From an uncultured Acetatifactor sp. (GTDB taxonomy: Bacteria; Bacillota; Clostridia; Lachnospirales; Lachnospiraceae): a stretch of DNA of 12,280 nucleotides. The translations under genes and the position numbers were made by a program. A model generated the notes under the pieces. It worked only from the letters and a program-made list of their open reading frames with translations, searched no databases and was not told where the DNA came from. The stretch lies in NCBI GenBank assembly GCA_948896875.1, contig CAQUWW010000087.1:1-12280 (forward strand). The letters run 5' to 3'. Shown piece by piece: positions 6,869-12,280 of this stretch (position 1 is its first letter; each line of letters starts with the position of its first letter).

Positions 6869-7093
6869 CTATAATTTCCCGTTCTGCAGAATCTCTTTTT
6901 CACCAATATCTCCTGACGCCAGAGCGAGAATGATATCGCTTAATTCTTTTTGATTGTAAGATAATTCATAACCGTTCAATGCCAGAAAAACCAGCATCAC
7001 ATGCGTGCCTAGCCTTTTATTTCCATCTATCATTGCGTGATTTTTTACCAAACCAAAACAAAGTCTAGCTGGAAAACAATCCGTTTTGGGTTT
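6869..7093 (-). pseudogene. Remnant of a Doc-type (Fic-fold) toxin, 5' half missing
   Basis: Only the C-terminal half of a death-on-curing protein remains. The recognisable sequence runs from ARLCFGLVKNH through the Fic loop HAMIDGNKRLGTH to VFLALNGYELSYNQKEL. Complete Doc proteins of this type have about 60 further residues before this point, and here the frame is closed upstream by the stop codon of the AMMECR1-fusion gene. A TTG at 7051 could start a 60-residue piece, but that would drop part of the fold, and no ribosome binding site or partner antitoxin gene is visible. Doc normally modifies EF-Tu, but a half domain should be inactive. The Fic loop deviates from HPF at positions 2 and 3 (Ala, Met). 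I regard it as decay debris inside the AmmeMemoRadiSam operon. Confidence 0.75.
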
Positions 7094-8479
7094 TTAATAA
7101 TGCCGCACGACCTCAAAACGCTCCAAATCCACCGTTTCGGATTCCCTGATACCGGCCTTCTGCTTTGCAATGGCGATCTGCTCTTCCACGGTGTCCACGC
7201 CTTCCAGATTTGGTAGCAGCAGTCCCCGCCTGCCGCCCTTTGTGACGATGACGCCATACCGGGCCGGGTCCAGTTCCTCGGGGGAGGATATGCACTCCGT
7301 ATCCCCCAGCACGTCAACGCTGATGGTAAGACGTTCCACCTCCCATTGTTCCACAGGAGAGAATCTGGGATCTTCGGAGCATGCGCTGACGGCGTTGTGT
7401 ATGATTTCCTCCGCGAGGGAGCTTCGCACCGCGGAAATGGTGCCGATGCAGCCCCGAAGCTTTCCGTCCTCCTTCAGGGAGACGAAGGCTCCCGCCCGGC
7501 GGCGGTACAGTTCCTCCGGCAGTCCCTCCGGTACCGGAGGCCGCTTCCCGGTGCTGAGCCAGGTCTCTATAGTGTGCCGGGCCAGCTTTACATAAGGGTC
7601 TTCTTTTTCCTGCTGTACGCGGAGTCGTGCTTTCTCCCGGGCCTCAAACTGTTCCAGGAAATTGCGGGTTTCATCCATTCCCCGGACATGGAAAGTGCAG
7701 ATGCCATAGCCCACGCCGAAGGGGCCTTCATAGGAAAGGCGCTCCACGTCCACAGCAGTTCTGTCGAAAGCGCCCGCCATGATGGTGAAGGAGCGGTGTC
7801 CGCACTCCCCGGCTTTTTCGCAGAAATCCTCCTCAAATGCAAACAGTTCCCCGAAAGCGCCCCGTCCCATGACATCCATGATTCTGGCATCGTATTCCGG
7901 GCCCTCCTTCCGGTATCCGTAAGGCCCGTCCTCCTTTAAACGATGAGACAGGTCTCCGCTGGCGATGATCACCACAGATCTGCCCAGCATATCCGCAACC
8001 TCCCGAATACATTGCCCCAGACGATAATGGGCGGAAAGAGGGAAACCGGACAAACCGATTCTGACCAGCTGATATTCCGTATAGTATTGATTGACAAAAT
8101 AGAGAGGCACCATAGTGCCGTGATCCAGCTTTTTCTCCCGTTCTCCCAGAGTCCCGGCGTGCAGTCCCCGCGCTCCGGCAAGGCCGCCCAGATTTGTTAC
8201 GAATTCTGTATCATAGGCAACTTCCATGTGCACCTGTTTCACCCTGAATTGCCCGAAATCGCCCATGGCGCTTCTGCCCGGGGAAATGTGGAAATAATCC
8301 GCATACATGGTCTGGTGGGGAGAGAGCAGCACGATGATCTCCGGCCGGAGAGCGGCAAGCTCCTGCGCCGCTTTGTGGTATGCGTCGATTGTATTTTGAA
8401 TGGCCTGTTCCTCGCCTCTGCCGATATCCGGTATGATCAGGGGCGGGTGGGGCAGCATAAAACCTGCGAGAATGCTCAT
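7094..8479 (-). CDS. amrAB: AmmeMemoRadiSam system protein: Memo (B) fused to AMMECR1 (A)
   Basis: This 461-residue protein has two domains. Residues 1-270 are a Memo-like, LigB-fold (class III extradiol dioxygenase related) domain with the expected histidines: His11 in LPHPPLI, His55 in LLSPHQ, His120 in DHGTMVP and His179 in SGDLSH. Residues 290-461 are an AMMECR1 domain with the hallmark LRGCIG (341-346) and the C-terminal FEVVRHY. Clostridia often carry these two proteins fused. The start ATG has GAAAGGAG 9 nt upstream. Together with the nearby radical SAM enzyme it forms the conserved three-part AmmeMemoRadiSam set. Human MEMO1 and AMMECR1 are homologues, but the bacterial reaction is not known to me. 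A metal-dependent chemistry is implied by the histidines, not proven. Confidence 0.92.
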   Translation of the reverse strand: MSILAGFMLPHPPLIIPDIGRGEEQAIQNTIDAYHKAAQELAALRPEIIVLLSPHQTMYADYFHISPGRSAMGDFGQFRVKQVHMEVAYDTEFVTNLGGLAGARGLHAGTLGEREKKLDHGTMVPLYFVNQYYTEYQLVRIGLSGFPLSAHYRLGQCIREVADMLGRSVVIIASGDLSHRLKEDGPYGYRKEGPEYDARIMDVMGRGAFGELFAFEEDFCEKAGECGHRSFTIMAGAFDRTAVDVERLSYEGPFGVGYGICTFHVRGMDETRNFLEQFEAREKARLRVQQEKEDPYVKLARHTIETWLSTGKRPPVPEGLPEELYRRRAGAFVSLKEDGKLRGCIGTISAVRSSLAEEIIHNAVSACSEDPRFSPVEQWEVERLTISVDVLGDTECISSPEELDPARYGVIVTKGGRRGLLLPNLEGVDTVEEQIAIAKQKAGIRESETVDLERFEVVRHY

Positions 8480-8538
8480 AATGGAAAGCTCCTTTCTGTT
8501 TTTTGGAATATTTGAAAAATATCTTTCCCTTTCCGCAG

Positions 8539-9150
8539 TTAATTCTCAGTATTTGCAAAATATTCGTCGCAGAACCGGTTCCATTTTTCATCATATTCCC
8601 TGTGGCTGACAGGCATCATATCCCTGGGGGAAAAGATATTCCGCCGTTTCGCTTCCTCCGCGAATCCGTAAATACCGTCATCGAAGTCCGATACAACGGC
8701 CCGAACGGTATCCCATCCCTGACGCACTGCATAGTACAGGCGGGTATGTCCGTCCAGAGACAGATACCGTCCCTCATAGGGTATTACCTGGATAATGATA
8801 TCGTCGGCTTTCCGGATAAAGGTGGAGACGGCCTCCAGCTTTTCTTCATCTACATAGAACTGGGACGGTTGGATCTGGTGCAACGGAAGAAAGAACAGCT
8901 CCACCCGCGGAAATTCCTGTATGATTTGATTCTGCTTATCATAGAACTTCGTGATATGCGGCGTATAGAACCGGAAGCTTTCAATAACATCCGGATAGGC
9001 ACTTTCCTTCTGACCACGGACAACTGCCTCGAAATCAGAGAGAATCTCTACTTCATAAGGAGAAGCCTCAACAAGAAAGCAGCCATGCTGGAGCAGCGCT
9101 TTCCGGGAAAAGCGGACGTCTGTGTAAGAGTCAATACGGTTGATTTCCAT
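8539..9150 (-). CDS. ParB/Srx-fold-like protein of unknown function
   Basis: This 203-residue protein carries a ParB-N/sulfiredoxin-like pattern in its centre: FFLPLHQIQPSQFYVDEEKL (residues 86-105), where ParB proteins have their P-x-x-I motif, and SLDGHTRLYYAV (131-142), which matches the nucleotide-binding ParB box (G-H-x-R). Residues 1-80 and the C-terminus after 160 resemble nothing I recognise. There is no helix-turn-helix, so a chromosome-partition ParB role is unlikely; such folds also occur in nucleases, kinases and NTP-dependent switches. It is the first gene of the minus-strand set and ends 59 nt before the Memo/AMMECR1 gene, suggesting co-transcription. Its ribosome binding site GGAGG is 12 nt from the ATG, slightly long. 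Confidence 0.7.
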   Translation of the reverse strand: MEINRIDSYTDVRFSRKALLQHGCFLVEASPYEVEILSDFEAVVRGQKESAYPDVIESFRFYTPHITKFYDKQNQIIQEFPRVELFFLPLHQIQPSQFYVDEEKLEAVSTFIRKADDIIIQVIPYEGRYLSLDGHTRLYYAVRQGWDTVRAVVSDFDDGIYGFAEEAKRRNIFSPRDMMPVSHREYDEKWNRFCDEYFANTEN

Positions 9151-9222
9151 AGTCAGTGTCAGCCTCCATTTACAGGAAAAAATCTGTCTGTTCCAGGTCT
9201 GTATTCCAAAAGGAACGTCTTC

Positions 9223-9228
9223 ATTATA
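9223..9228 (-). promoter_or_regulatory. Candidate -10 box for the minus-strand ParB-like/AmmeMemoRadiSam set
   Basis: On the minus strand a perfect TATAAT lies about 70 nt upstream of the ParB-like gene start. The DNA 16-18 nt further upstream on that strand (TTTCGT/TTCGTG) is a poor -35 match, so the promoter is weak or regulator-dependent if real. It is divergent from the Hsp70 promoter in the same intergenic region. Confidence 0.4.
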
Positions 9229-9268
9229 CTACAATTTATTTTGACACGAAACAGATTTTTTATAAAGA

Positions 9269-9297
9269 TTGCGCCGTGATGCATCTGATGATATAAT
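9269..9297 (+). promoter_or_regulatory. Extended -10 promoter of the Hsp70 gene
   Basis: TATAAT (9292-9297) is preceded by TGA (9289-9291), giving an extended -10 (TGnTATAAT). A partial -35, TTGCGC (9269-9274), lies at 17-nt spacing. Transcription would begin near 9304, about 60 nt before the ATG at 9366. A perfect TTGACA also exists at 9241-9246 but has only poor -10 partners (TATAAA at 14 nt, TAAAGA at 16 nt). No CIRCE-type heat-shock operator is seen. Confidence 0.6.
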
Positions 9298-9365
9298 AAT
9301 ACAAAAAATTTGTCTGAAAATAATGATAAAAGGCACCGGGTGTGACCGGAAAACGGAGGAAAATC

Positions 9366-11333
9366 ATGGCAGTCATAGGAATCGATCTGGGGACGACGAA
9401 CAGTCTGGGTGCATATTGGAAGGATGGAGAGGTACAGCTGATTCCCATGGAGGAGAAACGTTTTCTGCTGCCCAGCGTGGTGGGCTATGTGGAGGGAGAG
9501 GGCTTTCTGGTAGGAGCGGCGGCAAAGGACCGTCTGATTCCCTATGCGGAGGACACCGCGGCTTCCTTTAAACGATTCATGGGCACGGCAAAGGAATATC
9601 AGCTGGGTGGCAGAACCTATACGCCCATGGAGCTTTCGGCAATGGTGTTGGAGCAGATTAAAAGGAATGCGGAATTCTTCCTGAAAGAAGAGATCGAGGA
9701 AGCCATTATAACGGTTCCCGCATATTTCAATGACAAACAGCGCAGCGATACGAAGAAGGCGGCGCAGATTGCAGGTTTGAAGGTGGAACGCCTCATCAAT
9801 GAGCCTTCCGCGGCGGCTCTGGCCTATCGGATGGAGTACGGAGAGGAGGACAGAACCCTTCTGGTCTTCGACTTCGGAGGCGGCACGCTGGATTTGTCCT
9901 ATGTGGAATGCTTTGACAATGTGATAGAGATCATTGCGGTGGCAGGGGACAATCATCTGGGCGGAGATGATATCGATCAGGCCATCGGGGATTATTTCTG
10001 CCGGGAAAACGGATTGCAGGCAGAGGAACTGACCAGAGAAGAACAGGCGAAATTAAGAAAGCTTTCGGAAGAGGCCAAATGTGCCCTGACAGAACAGGAA
10101 GAGGTGGCAATGGAGCTTGAGGCAGGCGGGAAGACCTGTCGGGCCCTGTTAAATGAGGAGCGCCTCTTTGAAATCTGTATGCCTGTGTTCGGGAAGATAA
10201 AGCAGCTGTTTCTGCACATCCTGGAGGATGCGGATTCCAGAATATCCGGGATAGATGATCTGATTATGGTGGGCGGCTCTTCCAGGCTGGGCGTTGTGAA
10301 ACGCTTTCTCAGGGAGCTGCTTGGCAAGGAGCCCATAGTCCTGGGAGAGACGGACCGTGTTGTTGCCTTCGGCGCCGGAGTCTATGCCGGCATCCGGCAG
10401 CGCAGGGAAGAGATCCGGGATATGCTGCTGACGGATGTGTGCCCTTTCACCCTGGGCATCGGCGTCAATAATAAGGCCAACCGGGACAAAAATATTCTGA
10501 ACCCCATGATTGAGCGCAATTCCACCCTTCCCGCTTCCCACAGGGACAGGTTCGTGACGGTGGGGGATTATCAGAAGGAAATCAAAATCCGCATTTATCA
10601 GGGCGAAGAATACTATGTGGACGACGATGTGCTTCTGGGAGAGCTTTCCATAGAAGTAGCCCTGAAACCGGCAGGCCAGGCCTGGGTGGATGTACAGTTT
10701 ACCTATGACATCAACGGAATTCTCCATGTGATGGCGGAGAACGAGATGGGGGAACGCAGGCAGATCCTGCTGGCCAATCAGACTCTAAGTGAGGAGGAGC
10801 TGGAACGGTATACCCGGGAGATGGAGAAAATCATGCTGCCTCCCATTCAGCAGCCCGAAAACAGGGAAATGCTGGACCGTTTCCTGGAGTATTATGAGGA
10901 AAGTACCGGACGGAGGCGGGAGATGATCGCCGCCATGACCGGCAGAATTATGGCCGGACTGCAGAGCGGCAGAAAGAAGGAGGTCAGAAACGCACAGGAA
11001 ATGGGGAGAGCGTGGCTTAGCCAGCTGCAGCAGGCCGCAGATATGCGGGAGGATCTTCTGTTCGACGGCGCATTGAAGTTCGGGTTCGACGGGGAGTATG
11101 GGGAGTTTGAGGAAGATTTGGACGAGGAATCCGACGGAGATTTTGAGAATTTCGAGGGAGAGCCGGATGAGTTTGACGAAGAGTCGGAAACTGGGAGCGG
11201 CAGAGATTTTGCAAATTTCGATAGAGAGTCAGAAGAGAAGTCGCAGGCGGAGCTTGTGGATACCGACGGAAGGCAGGAAAGTGAGCCAGGTGGGAGGTCC
11301 GATGATTCTGACGGGGAATCGGATATCAGATAA
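9366..11333 (+). CDS. HscC-like Hsp70 family chaperone with acidic tail
   Basis: The nucleotide-binding domain shows the Hsp70 phosphate-1 loop GIDLGTTNS (5-13), phosphate-2 loop VFDFGGGTLDLSY (167-179) and adenosine motif MVGGSSRL (301-308). The opening GTTNSLGAYWKDGEVQLIP and the linker-region LTDVCPFTLGIGVN resemble E. coli HscC more than DnaK. The substrate-binding part follows to about residue 570. The last 80 or so residues are strongly acidic and partly duplicated (DFENFEGEPDE and DFANFDRESEE), and are absent from E. coli HscC. The ATG at 9366 has GGAGG 6 nt upstream; the GTG at 9342 has none. It should fold or remodel clients by ATP cycling, but no J-domain partner or GrpE is in the window. 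A histidine phosphatase follows within 25 nt. Confidence 0.9.
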   Translation: MAVIGIDLGTTNSLGAYWKDGEVQLIPMEEKRFLLPSVVGYVEGEGFLVGAAAKDRLIPYAEDTAASFKRFMGTAKEYQLGGRTYTPMELSAMVLEQIKRNAEFFLKEEIEEAIITVPAYFNDKQRSDTKKAAQIAGLKVERLINEPSAAALAYRMEYGEEDRTLLVFDFGGGTLDLSYVECFDNVIEIIAVAGDNHLGGDDIDQAIGDYFCRENGLQAEELTREEQAKLRKLSEEAKCALTEQEEVAMELEAGGKTCRALLNEERLFEICMPVFGKIKQLFLHILEDADSRISGIDDLIMVGGSSRLGVVKRFLRELLGKEPIVLGETDRVVAFGAGVYAGIRQRREEIRDMLLTDVCPFTLGIGVNNKANRDKNILNPMIERNSTLPASHRDRFVTVGDYQKEIKIRIYQGEEYYVDDDVLLGELSIEVALKPAGQAWVDVQFTYDINGILHVMAENEMGERRQILLANQTLSEEELERYTREMEKIMLPPIQQPENREMLDRFLEYYEESTGRRREMIAAMTGRIMAGLQSGRKKEVRNAQEMGRAWLSQLQQAADMREDLLFDGALKFGFDGEYGEFEEDLDEESDGDFENFEGEPDEFDEESETGSGRDFANFDRESEEKSQAELVDTDGRQESEPGGRSDDSDGESDIR

Positions 11334-11357
11334 TACACAGAGGTGGTGGAAAAAGGT

Positions 11358-11894
11358 ATGCGGGCGATTGTTATCAGACATGGGAAAGTGGATTTCCAAT
11401 GGAGAAAATGGAGTACATCCAAACAGTTTAACAAGGATTGCAAAAGGTATGATGAAGCTCCTGTCTGTCCGCTGATATCCGATGGCTTACCAACGGGGGA
11501 GCGGGATATTTATATCAGTAGTTTACGAAGAAGTAGAGAAACGGCCAGGCAGTTGTTTGGTGCAAAAGAGTTCATCTGTACAGAACTGATTGATGAGGTG
11601 CCGCTATGCGCAGGTATTATTTCAAACAAAAGGCTGCCGCTTTTGTTCTGGAATGTTTCAGGGCGTCTCCAATGGTTTATTAACAGTTCTTCACAAAAGG
11701 AAAGCAGGACAGAAACTACTCGTCGCGCACAGAAGTTTGTGGAAATGATAATGAAAAGAAAAAGGGATTGTATCATTGTCACTCATGGCTTTTTTATGCA
11801 CACGCTTTTAAAGCAAATGAAGAAGCATGGATTTCGGATGAATCATAAACGATTCAGCTATGCAAACGGGGAATGCGTTATTGCGGAACGATAG
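11358..11894 (+). CDS. Histidine phosphatase family protein
   Basis: The protein has the RHG catalytic motif near its start (AIVIRHGKVDF), the SSLRRSRETARQLFG helix with the phosphate-binding Arg residues, and the second catalytic His in IIVTHGFFMHTL. These define the phosphoglycerate-mutase-like branch-2 superfamily, which uses a phospho-histidine intermediate; the substrate is not predictable. The length (about 178 residues) is complete for small members. The ATG at 11358 is preferred, with AGGTGG (11341-11346) and AAAAGG upstream; GTG codons at 11343 and 11346 would place that site inside the gene. It follows the Hsp70 gene closely and may be read through from it, but its base composition is visibly more AT-rich than the Hsp70 gene, which hints at separate ancestry. 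Confidence 0.85.
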   Translation: MRAIVIRHGKVDFQWRKWSTSKQFNKDCKRYDEAPVCPLISDGLPTGERDIYISSLRRSRETARQLFGAKEFICTELIDEVPLCAGIISNKRLPLLFWNVSGRLQWFINSSSQKESRTETTRRAQKFVEMIMKRKRDCIIVTHGFFMHTLLKQMKKHGFRMNHKRFSYANGECVIAER

Positions 11895-11915
11895 CAAAGA
11901 AATATAGTTTGTATA

Positions 11916-11944
11916 TTGACTTAATGGCTGACATCAATTATAAG
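11916..11944 (+). promoter_or_regulatory. Promoter of the RHH regulator gene
   Basis: TTGACT (11916-11921) and TATAAG (11939-11944) are separated by exactly 17 nt, each one mismatch from consensus. Transcription would start near 11951, giving a 5' leader of about 30 nt. Both inverted repeats described next overlap the spacer, the -10 box and the start site, as expected of a repressor-controlled promoter. Confidence 0.6.
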
Positions 11945-11970
11945 ATTGTTGTCAGCCAACAATCTTATAA
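11925..11970. promoter_or_regulatory. Two interlocking inverted repeats over the RHH promoter (operator candidate)
   Basis: Repeat A pairs TGGCTGACATCAA (11925-11937) with TTGTTGTCAGCCA (11946-11958), 12 of 13 positions, and flanks the -10 box symmetrically. Repeat B is a perfect 14-bp inverted repeat, TTATAAGATTGTTG (11938-11951) with CAACAATCTTATAA (11957-11970), around a 5-nt centre. The two share 11946-11951 and 11957-11958. The transcription start is predicted near 11951, so most of A and the left arm of B are not transcribed; a DNA operator is therefore a better reading than an RNA switch. RHH proteins commonly bind such repeats over their own promoters, and the next gene encodes one. 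Confidence 0.6.
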
Positions 11971-11982
11971 GGGGGTGATGTT

Positions 11983-12159
11983 ATTTCTAAGAAAGTTGGA
12001 CGACCTTATTCTGAAAATCCGAAAGAGATACGACTTACAGTTCGCCTGGATAAAAAACATAGTGATATTCTTGAACGATATTCAAGTGAAAATGGCATTA
12101 CAAAAAATGAATCTGTAAGACGGGGAATTGAAAAATTGGAGGATAAGGAAACGGAATAA
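11983..12159 (+). CDS. Small ribbon-helix-helix (CopG/Arc-like) DNA-binding protein
   Basis: The frame encodes 58 residues with the RHH pattern: a basic lead SKKVGRPYSENPKEI, the DNA-contacting strand RLTVRLD, helix HSDILERYSSENG, the turn and helix ITKNESVRRGIEKLE, then a charged tail. Such proteins dimerise and bind inverted repeats, often their own promoter or a toxin-antitoxin operator. The frame opens after TAA 11968-11970 and contains no ATG, GTG or TTG before the conserved region. The best start is ATT 11983, where relatives would be expected to have ATG, with GGGGG (11971-11975) 7 nt upstream. The ATG at 11978 and GTG at 11975 belong to another frame. It is therefore either a rare ATT-initiated gene or one whose start was mutated. 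No toxin partner is visible downstream. Confidence 0.7.
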   Translation: MSKKVGRPYSENPKEIRLTVRLDKKHSDILERYSSENGITKNESVRRGIEKLEDKETE

Positions 12160-12163
12160 GTAA

Positions 12164-12200
12164 GAAGTGGCGTTACTCTCTCACAAGCAGCCGCCACTTC
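12164..12200 (+). other. 9-bp stem-loop after the RHH gene
   Basis: GAAGTGGCG (12164-12172) pairs perfectly with CGCCACTTC (12192-12200) around a 19-nt loop, starting 4 nt after the RHH stop codon. There is no T-run after it, so it is not a standard intrinsic terminator, though it could stabilise the 3' end of the mRNA or belong to the structured tract that follows. Confidence 0.55.
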
Positions 12201-12204
12201 CAAC

Positions 12205-12273
12205 CCTGCAACTACCACAAGGGCAGGCCGCGTAACTATTATACACTGCGCGGAACCGTCTTGCAAGTAGTTG
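12205..12273. other. GC-richer tract with nested inverted repeats
   Basis: CAACTAC (12209-12215) pairs with GTAGTTG (12267-12273). Inside it, CCGCGTA (12228-12234) pairs with TGCGCGG (12247-12253), six Watson-Crick pairs and one wobble. CCTGC (12205-12209)/GCAGG (12223-12227) is an overlapping alternative. No ORF here is convincing. The nested arrangement suits a structured RNA, a cruciform protein-binding site or the end of a mobile unit. The window stops at 12280, so its right limit is unknown. Confidence 0.4.
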
Positions 12274-12280
12274 TTAAAGC

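Noticed and set aside
11873..12118. 81-codon plus-strand ORF overlapping the RHH gene
   Set aside because: It starts inside the phosphatase gene, runs through the palindromic promoter, and reads the RHH region in a frame with no recognisable features; the alternative frame gives a clear RHH protein.
12205..12280. Integron attC-like recombination site
   Set aside because: The nested inverted repeats recall attC folding, but the core consensus GTTRRRY and its complement are not matched, there is no integrase in view, and the right side is cut off by the window.

Overview
The window looks like a chromosomal segment of an anaerobic gut-type Firmicute, most likely Lachnospiraceae (Clostridia). 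The evidence is strong AAAGGAGG-type ribosome binding sites, a clostridial fused form of the AmmeMemoRadiSam A and B proteins, an ABC-2 exporter and a MATE pump of clostridial type, and an HscC-like Hsp70. No rRNA, tRNA, CRISPR array or transposase was seen.

Left part (1-3116): a strong sigma-A-like promoter (85-113) is followed by a leader of about 280 nt. The leader holds a 12-codon ORF with an excellent ribosome binding site, several inverted repeats, a long-range complementarity between the small ORF and a downstream segment, and a textbook intrinsic terminator (337-381). The terminator stands directly in front of the ribosome binding site of a three-gene ABC-2 exporter operon (ATPase plus two permeases, each overlapping the previous gene by 4 nt). 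This is the layout of ribosome-mediated transcription attenuation and is the most interesting regulatory signal here.

Middle part (3240-9150): a MATE transporter is fused in frame to a complete Cof-type HAD phosphatase. A small TTG-started ACT-domain protein follows. Converging on it is a minus-strand group: a ParB/Srx-fold-like protein, a fused Memo+AMMECR1 protein (AmmeMemoRadiSam B+A), a broken Doc (Fic-fold) toxin remnant, and the radical SAM enzyme of the AmmeMemoRadiSam set. The Doc remnant sits between the two AmmeMemoRadiSam genes and continues the reading frame of the upstream one immediately after its stop codon.

Right part (9151-12280): a divergent intergenic region carries a good extended -10 promoter for an HscC-like Hsp70 with a long acidic, internally repetitive tail. 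A histidine phosphatase follows closely. From about 11340 the sequence becomes visibly more AT-rich. A short intergenic region then holds a promoter overlapped by two interlocking inverted repeats, followed by a 58-residue ribbon-helix-helix regulator whose apparent start codon is ATT. After it comes a GC-richer tract with three or more nested stem-forming repeats running to the window end. The last 360 bp look like a self-contained, autoregulated accessory unit.

The two best candidates for something undescribed are the leader-peptide attenuator of the exporter and the RHH/palindrome unit at the right end. Both are read from sequence only; no similarity search or folding calculation was run.
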